Below are positions 11,595 to 20,935 of a stretch of 64,000 nucleotides of DNA, piece by piece. The translations under genes and the position numbers were made by a program. The DNA is from Limnephilus marmoratus (taxonomy: Eukaryota > Arthropoda > Insecta > Trichoptera > Limnephilidae). The stretch lies in contig OU862907.1 of assembly GCA_917880885.1 (NCBI GenBank), forward strand, positions 71,047,072 to 71,111,071, given 5' to 3'. How positions within the stretch are numbered: position 1 is the first letter of the stretch; each line of letters begins with the position of its first letter. The notes beneath the pieces are model-generated. The model did not search any database, was not told where the DNA came from, and was given only the letters and a program-made list of their open reading frames with translations.

Positions 11595-12030
11595 AATGTC
11601 ATACGTTCACTCACAGTTGTACAAAACCTTTTTCAGGTCCCGACTGCAATTACTCATTTTCGCGAAAGGGTCATTTAAAAAGTCATATGTACACTCACAG
11701 TGGAACATAACCTTTTGCTTGTGCCGACTGCAACTATTCATGTTCACAAAAGTAGTTGTTAAAGCTTCACATGTTGACTCACAGTGGAAAAAAACCCATT
11801 TCGTTTTCTGACTGCAAGTATTCATGTTCTCAAAAGGGTAATTTAAAAAGTCATATATTTCTCACAGTGGATCAAAAGCTTTTTCATATCCTGACTGCAA
11901 CTGTACGTTTTCTGAAAAAGGTAATTTATGTAAATCATCACATGATGACTCTCAGCGGAAAAAACTTTTTTCATTTTTCGACTGCAAATATCAATTTTCT
12001 TTTTCACATAAGTGACTTTCTCTAAACTAT
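11595..12030 (+). pseudogene. Degenerate zinc fingers downstream of gene A
   Basis: About four to five more 84-bp finger units follow the gene A stop, with the same words (CCCGACTGCAA, CATGTTCTCAAAAGGG, CACTCACAGTGG) but with frameshifts and stops. GATTGAAATGTC near 11,590 looks like a one-base loss from the GATTTAAAATGTC found in other units, which explains the gene A stop. The unit ending ACATAACCT carries a nonsense codon that is also present in gene C. Confidence 0.8.
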
Positions 12031-12046
12031 GGAACTTTTTTTTACA

Positions 12047-12448
12047 GTTAATACCGCACAAGAATCTTAACTGCTCCCGTCTGGAGCCAGTGAGACTATG
12101 GCATCCCCAATTGGGGTATGTTGTGAGGCTGAAGGTAGTGGGGAGGAGATGGAGACAGGGGAGAGGAAGGTGGGGAAGTACCTGGCTATTCAGATCTGGT
12201 CACCAAACACGGCAGCAGCCATTTCAAGCAACGTTTCAATTCTGAATGGTGGTCTTACACCAGGGCGATACTGAGAGTATCTTCCACTCTGGAACATGCC
12301 GCAAATATACTATATATTATTTTAAATTAATTAATTGTGAAATAACACTAACTAATTAAATAAAATTTATTTGCGCATGCCGGGTTCGAACCCGCGACCT
12401 CCGGATTGTGAGTCAAGAGTCTTACCCACTGCACTACGGAGGTCGTTT
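12047..12448 (-). repeat. tRNA-derived SINE (family 1), full length
   Basis: On the minus strand the head at 12,445-12,373 has an A-box-like TAGTGCAGTGGGTAAG and a B-box-like GGTTCGAACCC. It is followed by a body with AACGTTGCTTGAAATGGC and a tail ending ACCGCACAAG/CTGTAAAAAAA. The right palindrome arm (39,130-39,190) reads straight through the corresponding point between ACTATGGAA and TTGCTCC, so this copy inserted after the duplication or was lost from the other arm. Confidence 0.75.
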
Positions 12449-12479
12449 GCTCCTTTTTTACACTTAATACTCATTTTGT

Positions 12480-13560
12480 GAGGCATTTATGGGACCGCCA
12501 AACCCGGTTATCATTATTTTGAAAAACCTTACACATTTTCCATAGGTGGTCCGAAGAGGTTCATTACGTTTTTTGACTAAGCTGGGATGCCGGATTCATT
12601 GTGTGAGGTTTATCTATGTCTTGGTAGCGAATTCGTTTGCTTACCTACTTCGTCGCGAGTCGGATATGAGAGACTGTTTGAGGGAGACCTAATCTTTACC
12701 TGTTCAGCCGGATTATCTCGACCCATCTCCTCGCACCGTAGTTTAAGGGTTAGATTCGTATATCAGTCACTTCTGGATACACTGACCTAAGATTCCTACC
12801 CACCCCTCGTATCTTATTCCTTCCCAGAAAATCCTCTCCTTACTTTTCTCGACATGAAAACCTAGTCTCCTTCAACGGAAGCAATGTTCCGAACAGGCCA
12901 TCCATTGATATACTTGGTGTAACTCTAAGTGACCAGCTCAGATATGGGGGCTCCATTGAGGCCAGTGTAAAATAAGCCTCCCAAAAACTGGGCGTATTTT
13001 ACAGGGCCCTCAGATACTTTTATAGTACACAACCCTGTACAAATCATACGTGCGCCCTACGTTTGAATTTGGCAGTCACCTCTGGTTTGGAGCTCCAAAA
13101 TACCTGAAAAATACCCTCGACTTTGTGTAAAAACAGGCGGTCCGTTTGATAGATTCTCCCATTTTAACAGACGGATTTCAATCTTTAGAGCAAAGGCGTC
13201 AGGTATGAATGCTAATCTTATTCTACCGGTGTAACAATGGAAGATGCTTCGAGGAACTAGCATCATTGATCCCTTCGGCACCGGTGCATAGTCCGGAAAC
13301 ACGTCAAATGCATTCTCAACATTTGTACACGGTTGACATTTGTCACATGAGAACGGGTCGCTTCTTCGACTCGTTCTTGTGTTCAATAGCTCGGCTTTGG
13401 CACGATTTTCCGACTCCTGTGTTTCCTCCTTCCTTCAACATGAGTTTCTTTAAAGCCAATGTTCATTCCTTCCTCTCCTTAAAAAGACCCTACACACCGC
13501 ATCTCAGATGATATAGGCCCTGATGGAAATTATTTTCCTCAGAAAATATACATATATCTG
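12480..13560 (+). mobile_element. S-type repeat fused to LINE reverse-transcriptase 3' fragment
   Basis: 12,485-12,845 is an S-type repeat (GAGACTGTTTGAGGGAGACC-like core, GTGACTTAGCAGG-like start), a family found at eight places in the window. 12,850-13,510 is the RT thumb and C-terminus of a jockey-superfamily-like LINE. It shows LGV-L-SDQLRYGGSIEA, ASQKLGVFYRALRYF and, in the open 13,209-13,511 frame, MRTGRFFDSFL-IARLWHDFP-PVFPPSFNM-FFKANVHSFL. Several stops interrupt the first part. After the stop codon comes TAGGCCCTGATGG...TTATTTTCCTCAG, the stem-loop tail shared with S repeats. The inverted copy is at 38,087-39,185. Confidence 0.65.
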
Positions 13561-14384
13561 TATTCCCCCTGAAACTATAATTACTTGATGAAAGAATGAA
13601 ATTTATTATAACTCTCAGATTGAAGAATTATACAAGCCTTAATATTTGTATTCTTAATTGTAAGTGGTGGTATAGACAGCCCTGATTTCATTCACTTCAG
13701 AATTTCTAATATCCACCAGAGCTACTTGTTATTAAATGCTGTTTAAATGCAACAATACCAGGACCAACCATGACTCAGTTTTCGAAACACTCGCTTGTTC
13801 ATAGGTCGCATGTAGTTAGTTATAGATACGCAGATGTGTCGGATCTATTTAACTACACGGAAGATAGGTACAAAAGTGCTATCAAATCTTTTCAATTAAA
13901 TTAGTAATAATTTTAACTATTCTAGCTTATTTGTATTATAATATTTTGTATATAGATACTTGAATCTCTGGTGTCATGTTGAATTCATTGTTTATGATAT
14001 ATTTACACCTTTGATATAAATAAATTATGGTTTATTATGTCACAGCAGTTTTTCCTTCTTCGAAACTTATGTTACTATTGGCACATTTCTATGGAGCCCT
14101 CTTACTAAGAAATTTAACACAATCATAATCAGTGAACGCGTAAGGCTCTAACTGTTGTTCTTGTAATACAAGTAAGTTCATTGGAATCCTTTTGATTTAA
14201 ACCTCTTTAGGGTGAATTTCTTCATTTTGTTATTTTTTTCGTTGTTGTGTAAAAAATATTAGGTTACCATGTTAATTGTATGATTGTGAAAAAAATATGG
14301 AAAACTTATTATAATAATTATTATTAATAAATCTTAAACAAAAATCACGCTGTTTTAATAATACCTAAAAATCAATTTTGGAGG
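13561..14384. repeat. Unclassified repeat segment shared by three loci
   Basis: This 0.8 kb is AT-rich and non-coding as far as I can see. It recurs inverted at 19,540-19,920 plus 18,180-18,560 (split by mariner) and at 34,050-34,600 plus 37,170-38,085 (split by hAT and Penelope-like insertions). Landmarks are CCGCCACATCTGCGTATCTA-like and CTCTAACTGTTGTTCTTGTA-like words. This copy lacks those insertions and so supplies the empty sites for them. Confidence 0.6.
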
Positions 14385-14765
14385 TGGGTAGGCGGTAATT
14401 GGATAACATAGGTCACCCCAAATGGTTCGCTGCTTTTGGTGACTTAGCAGAGGTGGAATCTTGACGGCAGATGCGACTGCCCGCCAACTGCGCGGCAGGC
14501 CAGATCGGAAGAGACTGGTTCAGAATCACTTTTTCACCTCTCCAACAGGACTCTCTCGGAACATTGCCTTGCACCGCAGAAGGAGGCATAGATTCATATG
14601 TCCGTCACTTCTGGGCACACCGATCCCTATATTCCTACTCACCCCTAATATATTTTTCTTCCTGAACTCCTCTCCTTCCTTTCCTACAAAGACCCTCCAG
14701 ACAGCATCTTCAAAGATGATACTAAGCACTGGTATATGTATATATATATTTTTTTTTCTTTTTTA
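14385..14765 (+). repeat. S-type repeat
   Basis: Starts GGTGGGTAGGCGGTAATTGG, contains CTGCGCGGCAGGCCAGATCG and GAGACTGGTTCAGAATCAC, and ends near CATCTTCAAAGATGATACTA. The inverted copy in the right arm is 33,640-34,035. Short open frames here (about 100 codons) are not conserved as protein. From 14,766 to 15,285 I see no gene, only AT-rich arm sequence matching 33,330-33,600 in part. Confidence 0.65.
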
Positions 14766-15289
14766 AATATGTATATGTACCATTAATTTGGGAGTCTGGT
14801 AAGCATTTTATTTTTTATTGTTACGTACAAAGTTGTATGCATTGACATCTCTCTGTTTTTTAAGTATGGTTAAATTATTAAATTAACCAGGAAAAGTTAG
14901 CAACAGAATTAATTCAGTTGCTGTGTTCAGTTTCTGTCAAAATAATTTCGGATCTTATGGGGTAACATTTTTCATTAAATTTAAATAACGTGTTTCTATA
15001 AAATCTAACGTAGCTATAGTAAAAAAATATTAATTTGTCATTACTAGCCCAATATGAATTTTGGTACTTCCCAAAACTCAGACTTTGCTCAAATAAAATC
15101 TTCATATTATTTCTAAAAACATTATTTTATTTTAAATGCAATGTGCATACATATAACCAATACTACAGTTATACATATAACCAATACTTAACATACATTA
15201 TATACTATTGCTTTAAAGTGTATCTAGTACATTTTATTCTCATGTTCCCTTTGTAACTACTCCTGCTTACGCGAGTTAACACTGCACTT

Positions 15290-15830
15290 GTGCACACATA
15301 CTAGAGATAAACCTTTATCATGTACCTTTGTAACTATTTCTGTTCTCAAACAGGAAATTTAAACAGGCACTTGTGTACCCATTCTGGAAAAAACCATATT
15401 CATGTCCCTACTGCAGTTATTTATATTCAGAAAAAAATTCTTTATTATCTCATGCGCTTACCCATACTGGAGAAAAACCTCATTCATGTTCTAATTGCAA
15501 CTATTCATCTTCTCAAATAGGAAATTTATAACGGCACATGCGTACTCATTCTGCGGAAACATCTTATTAATGTTCTAAAACAAAGTTTAAAACTTTTCTC
15601 ATATTATAAAAGGCTAAATCTAAAACATCACCTGTTTACCCACATATGAGAAAACCTTATTCGTGTTCCAACTTTAGTTATTACTTTTCTCTAAACTGAT
15701 CTTTCATACCTCACATGCTTTCCCATACTGGAGAAAACCTAATTTATTTTCCGAATTGAACTATTCGTGTTTGAAAAAAATAAATGTTGCATGCTTATTT
15801 ATATTAGAGAAAAAAACCAAGGTTTTTATT
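15290..15830 (+). pseudogene. Decayed C2H2 zinc-finger array with TGEKP linkers
   Basis: Across shifting frames the translation shows CNYFCSQTGNLNRHL-THSG, SYLYSEKNSLLSHALTHTGE, KPHSCSNCNYSSSQIGNL and later KPYSC-FSYYFS. C2H2 spacing and TGEKP-type linkers are present, but stops and frameshifts occur in nearly every unit. The linkers differ from the HSGTKPF type in genes A-C, so this is an older relative. The last 200 bp are mirrored at 31,920-32,110. Confidence 0.75.
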
Positions 15831-15869
15831 TTTATAATATGTATTTATTTATTATGAGTACCGTAGAAG

Positions 15870-16130
15870 CGTTCCAACTGCTACCGGCTAGTGAGACTTC
15901 GGTATCCCCAATACTTGGTATTTGTTGTGAGGCTTAAGGTTCTGGAGAGGGGAAGAGGAATGCGGTCATGTTCCTGACTACTCAGATTCGGTAACCAAAC
16001 ACGGCTTAAAAAAGACGAAGCTATTTCTACGAAGTTGTTTCTTTCCGAATGGTGGAGTTTCACCAGTGCCATACTGGTGGAATCTTCCTCCCTAGAAAGT
16101 GCCGTAAATATACCTGTTATATTTTTGTTT
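15870..16130 (-). repeat. Diverged SINE family 1 body
   Basis: The words GCTACCGGCTAGTGAGACTT, GGTATCCCCAAT and GTGAGGCTTAAGGT align with the 3' half of the SINE at 12,047, followed by an equivalent of its TTCTTTCCGAATGGTGG and GCCATACTGG segments. No tRNA-like head remains. From 16,131 to 16,540 I see nothing beyond AT-rich sequence. Confidence 0.5.
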
Positions 16131-16540
16131 AAATTAAATCAATGAACATTGTCACATGTTTTGTATTTACCTATAATGTTAGTTATTTCTATTCGTTTCA
16201 ATTTGGAAAACATGTATGGTTACCACCGATTGATTACTATCTTGTTATTCAATTTCCCAATAAAACTGATTTCAAAATTACCTAGTTTTAGTAATATACC
16301 CCATGATTTAATCCCATAATATTACAATATTCATTCCGCTGACCCAGCTTCCCAAAAGTATTAAAAGAGCAAACAATCAATTTGGGAGGCGGGTATGGGT
16401 ACAATAACTTTCATTTTACATAATAATTTAATAATGTCGGCTTCACGGGGTAATCAGTTACGTGTACACGCTTCAATATGGGGGTACCGCCATCGCGGAA
16501 ACTAACTACATTTATTGGATAACCAAAACCTCTGCATTGG

Positions 16541-16915
16541 TCACCCCAAGTGGTTCGCTACGTTTGGTGATTTAGAAGGGGTGCTCGGGTCATGGGGTCA
16601 GATTTTTCCAGATCTTGGCGGCAGATGCGTCTGCTCACCAAATGCGGCAGGCTGAAACTCGTTGAGGGAGATCTTTTGAACTCTCCAGCAAGACTCAGTA
16701 GGATTTGCACCGCATTGGAAGGAATGAATTCATTCGTCCGTCACTACTGGACAAACTGACCCAGATACCTACCCACCCCTCATACCTCATACCTTTTTCC
16801 TATCCAGAACTTTTTCTCCTACCTTTCCCTTACACACCCTCAAGACAGCATCATAAAAGATGACATAGGCCCTGAGGGGAATTATTTTTCTCTGCGCCTC
16901 CTGTGTGGAGCTAAT
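16541..16915 (+). repeat. S-type repeat with complete tail
   Basis: Runs from GGTCACCCCAAGTGGTTCGC through CTTGGCGGCAGATGCG and GTTGAGGGAGATC to the tail GACATAGGCCCTGAGGGGAA-TTATTTTTCTCTGCGCCTCC and GTGTGGAGCTAATGTAAAAA. The tail is the stem-loop also seen after the LINE C-terminus at 13,510, in keeping with a SINE that shares its 3' end with a LINE partner. Confidence 0.65.
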
Positions 16916-16929
16916 GTAAAAATCAAAAA

Positions 16930-17765
16930 AGGCGTCATTTTAGACCCCCAAACCGGGCAAAGATTTACTTCTAGAAGAAAATTATTAGACAAAATATCCC
17001 ACTTCCCTCGATAGGTAAAATCGTTGCAAAAATCATCGTCGCTAGACTATACTTAAAACAACTCAACCCGACACCAGCTTCTCCGTATAGTCACACACAA
17101 AACGCACGGCTTTCACCCACATCCACTCCACAATGATCTTACTTGACATCGTAAAATCCTTCGACATGGGTTGGCACGAAGCCCGAATCTACACAGTGTG
17201 CGAACTCGGTTTCGATCCTTCTTTTGTACAATACGTACCCTGCTTCCCACGCACCTTTACAATTAAACGAAATGGCCACCACACCACTGAAAGGAAACTC
17301 AGTTGGAGTCCCCACAAGCCCCAACCTTCTACAACATATACCTATTCGTGCGATGTACGAATACTCCTCAACGAAAGGTACACCATAATAGTCCAATTAG
17401 CCGATGACACCCTTCTCATTTTTAGCTCAATGCCCTGAATTGCACCCTACGAGTTCAATCATATCTTTTACTTCTAGAAGCATTTTTCATAAAATGTAGA
17501 ACTCAGTCAACTCCACCAAAATCGTGGCCACCAAAGTCAGTAGAGGAAACCCTAAATATCCGCCGAACCTATGAACCGTGTTTCAAAACCATGAAGTACT
17601 TTGGCCTAACTGAGATTCTAAAACCACTTCGCGCCACGGTGCCACCACATACAGGACAAACTCAAATCAGCTACCCGTGCCATATACGTCCTTTACCCCG
17701 TGATGTGCAAAAACAGCAAAATAGCCGTGAAATCTTAAATCTCTTAATATTTATATTTTTGAGAC
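16930..17765 (+). mobile_element. Jockey-type LINE reverse transcriptase fragment
   Basis: Translation in shifting frames gives IGKIVAKIIVARLYLKQL (RT fingers), ILLDIVKSFDMGWHEA--YTVCELGF (first catalytic Asp motif), FTIKRNGHHTTERKLS (palm), a damaged GVPQG region, LADDTLLIFSS (second catalytic motif intact as ADD), and a C-terminal stretch with LYPLMCKNSKIAVKS-like residues. Small indels break the frame. It is truncated at both ends. From 17,766 to 17,935 I see no feature. Confidence 0.75.
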
Positions 17766-17939
17766 TGACTATTAATTCATGGTGGAATTTAATTATAATA
17801 TATTATAATAAAACAAAAAACTACTTTTTCCACTTAATTTTATTTAACCGTATCCAGTTTCAGCCTGTCAAGGCCAACTTCAGACTGGTACAAAATATTC
17901 ATAACTCACGGTTTATATAGGTACACAAATATGGGGGAC

Positions 17940-18180
17940 GGGGAAAGGGGTGGTGGTGCAAGGCGATGTTCCGAGTTCCGAGAGAGTCCTGTTGGAGAGG
18001 TGAAAAAGTCTTCCTGGACCAGTCTCTTCCGATCTGGCCTGCCACGCAGTTGGCGGGCAGTCGCATCTGCACTCAAGATTCCACCTCCGCTAAGTCACTA
18101 AAAGTAGCGAACTATTTGGGGTGACCTATGGCAGAGGTTTTGGCTATCCAATAACCGCCTACCCACCTTCAAAATTGATA
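17940..18180 (-). repeat. S-type repeat fragment
   Basis: Inverted relative to 14,385: CCGAGAGAGTCCTGTTGGAG, GACCAGTCTCTTCCGATCTG, then GCCACGCAGTTGGCGGGCAG and CCTACCCACCTTCAAAATTG. It is continuous with the 0.8 kb repeat that follows to 18,567 and resumes at 19,528. Confidence 0.6.
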
Positions 18181-18569
18181 TCTAGGTTTTATAAAAACAT
18201 TGTGGTTGTTTCTAAAGATTTAATAATTTTTATAAATTTTACATATTTTTCCAGAATCATACAATTAACATGGTAACCTAATATTTTTATACAACAACAA
18301 AAAACAATAGCAAAATGGAGAACTACACCCTTAAGAAGTTTAAATTAAAAGGTTTCCAATGAACTTACTTGTATTACAACAACAAAAACAGTAGAGCCTT
18401 ACGCGTTCACTGATTATAATTTTTTTTTTAATTTCCTACAAAGAGGATTCCATAGAAATTAACCAAAAGTAACATTAATTTCGATTAGAAGAAGGAAAAA
18501 ATGCTGAGACAAAATAATGTAAATGTACCAAAAACGAATGATTACAAAATGACGTCAGAGATTCAAGTA

Positions 18570-19525
18570 CGAGAGTCAGTCAATAAGTAATACCTCCTAT
18601 TTTTTTCCACTTAAATAAAGTTAACTAAGTAAAAATTTGAACTTGATGCTATTCCTCAAACCTTTTTCTACCTGCAATCTGCTGCAGTTTTCACTTTTCG
18701 CGTCAACAGGTGGCAGCACTGCACTCGCTTGCAAAATGGCCGACATAGATATTCGTAATAGATAGCGTTCTGTGATTGATTCTTGACTGTAGAAGATGAA
18801 ACTCAAAAATTCAGATTCGTGAAAGACTGAAAAATGTGTTCCATGATACAACAGCGGATCTCAGCACTGCTAGATGATGGGTTCGTTACTGTAACCAAGC
18901 TGAAGTACAAACACCGCTGGTTGAGGCGCAGGCCGTCGATTGCAGCGACTGCACTCATTCGTGGTGACCCCAGATAACGCATGATGATGATGAGATGACA
19001 CAGGTGTCGCATTCTCTCTCTCAGTAAAGGCAGTGTGATGAAAATTATTCGATAACTGATTATTCAACAAAAGTTTTGCAAGGTGGGTGGGTACCAAGAA
19101 ACTTAACCAGCTAGAATAAAGAAACAAGGAAAACAATGGCCTCACAACACGTGCAGCTATTAGTTTCAGGAAAAATTGTAACCGGAGACGAAAAATGGGT
19201 TCATTTTTTTAACCAGAATCAAAGAGGCAGTCAATGAAATGGCGTCACACAAACTCACCAAGGACAAAATCAAAACTGTGTGATCGGCGGGGAAAGATAT
19301 GGCGATGGGGTTCTGGATATGCCCATGCTTTTTACAACACTGTGTTACATGCCCTTGTTAGAAGATGGACCAAAGCTGAGGAAATAGACGTAGATAATAT
19401 TGCAACATATTAATCGTCAATAGTGTGGTTTTAGATCCCTGCAATTGCATTTTGTTATTACTTGGTTATTACTTGACAATTAAAGGAGAAAAAAATAGTA
19501 GGCATTACTTATTGACTGGCGCTGG
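18570..19525 (+). mobile_element. Mariner-like element, degenerate transposase
   Basis: Imperfect TIRs of about 35 bp share GTCAATAAGTAAT and CTATTTTTTT, and TA dinucleotides flank both ends (18,568-18,569; 19,526-19,527). Uninterrupted versions of the target lie at about 13,955 and 34,452. A transposase remnant begins near 18,734 (MADIDIRNR) and keeps VTGDEKWVHFF near 19,175, the first Asp motif of mariner transposases. KWRHTNSPRTKSK follows in another frame, and a C-terminal RRWTKAEEIDVDN ends at a stop near 19,412. Many stops and frameshifts leave it inactive. Confidence 0.85.
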
Positions 19526-20159
19526 TATATTACAAAATTTTATTATGCAAATAAGATAAAATATTTAAAATTATTACTGATTGAAAAGATTTGACAGCAT
19601 AGCCCGCTGTGCAGTAAAATAGATCCGCCACATCTGCGTATCTATTACTAACTTCATGCAAACTAGGTTCAAGCGAGTGTTTCGACTAGACATGATTGGT
19701 CCTTGTATTTGTTGCATTTAAACAGGATTTTAGAACGACAAGCTCTTGTGAATATTTTAAATTCTGAAGTTAATTAAATCAGGACTTCTATACAACCATT
19801 AACAATTTAGAATGTAAATATTAAGTCAGATATAATTCTTCAGTCTGAGAGTTATAATAAATTTAATTATTTCATCAAGTAATTATAGTTTAAGCTTTCA
19901 GGGGGAATACCGAGATTAAAATTAATGTGTCTTAGTAATTTATGGTGAATTTTTTCGATTGAATTTGAATGGATTTTAAAATGGGGGGACCAGATCGAGA
20001 AATTATTTTCGACTTCACTACCAACTAAGGATGTGAAATTTTCAATATTGAAGTATTCCTTAAACCTCTTGACATGAAAATATCAACTTTGTAATAATAT
20101 ATCCTCCACACAGCATCTTCAAATATGACAAAGGCACTGACGATTTTTTTTTGTCAGGG

Positions 20160-20935
20160 TGTCTTGCTTTGTATTAATTATAAAAAAAAAACAGCCGTTT
20201 TCATGAGAAAATCGCCACAAGGGAGCAAAAGACGTAACGACTTAATGTTTTTTAATGTATCAGAGCGCTGCTCGATTAGCCATGCCAAGTGAAACTGACG
20301 GATAACCTGCCCTGGAATTGCAGAGTTGTGTTGCAGAATAATGTTATCCAACAATCGCCCCATAGCAATGACATCAGTTCCGTCGAAGTCGATGGAACGT
20401 GTGATTCATGACAAACTGCTCACATGCTTTGAGAAGATACAATAATGTCAACGACCATCAAAACGGAATCCAGCGGAATCGTTCGTGTGGTGATCTTCTC
20501 ACGCATGTGGCGAATGTTTGGGAGCGATTCCTGGAACGTCACGGTGAGACCAAAATGGACACACCGTACTTTGAGGTATGGCATAGAGAACATGTCAACA
20601 AACCGCCTTCTTACGGACTTAGGACAAACAAACCCCAAATGTTCGGAGGGGTTTGAAGTAGAAAATGGATGGTTAACTCGAAATTGTTTCCTCTAGGGTA
20701 GAACAAACACTTTGAATTTTTATGTTTCGAACACCAAATCTTGTCTTATTATGTCGAAAAGGAATCGAAATGAAAATCTAGCCTGCTTTAACGGAATCAA
20801 TCTTTCCAATAGGCCTTCCACGGACATGCTTGGTGTAACTGTCAGCTCAGAAACAGGGGCTCCATCGAAGCCAGAGTTATGTTATTCTTCCAGAAATCGG
20901 GCTTAATTTACTCGGCTTGGCTCGGGGACATGAAA
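20160..20935 (+). mobile_element. LINE reverse-transcriptase fragments truncating gene B
   Basis: 20,440-20,660 reads HQNGIQRNRSCGDLLTHVAN-VWERFLERHGET-...-EVWHREHVNKPPSYGL, an RT region around the first catalytic motif (normally D-x-KAFD). 20,740-20,930 reads NENLACFNGINLSNRPSTDM-LGV, matching the LINE fragment at 12,848. The segment abuts the finger array of gene B at about 20,935, and the last codons of gene B are read antisense through it. 20,160-20,400 has a weak HNSAIPGQVIRQF-like minus-strand frame that I could not assign. Confidence 0.6.

Noticed and set aside
11607..12061. Several 70-90 codon frames on both strands
   Set aside because: They are shadows of the decayed finger array and of the SINE that follows.
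12373..12445. tRNA gene on the minus strand
   Set aside because: It is the head of a SINE whose body recurs at 2.3 and 55.2 kb; the acceptor stem does not close.
20178..20363. Minus-strand frame resembling a transposase C-terminus (HNSAIPGQVIRQF)
   Set aside because: One weak motif; no TIRs or second motif, so not called.
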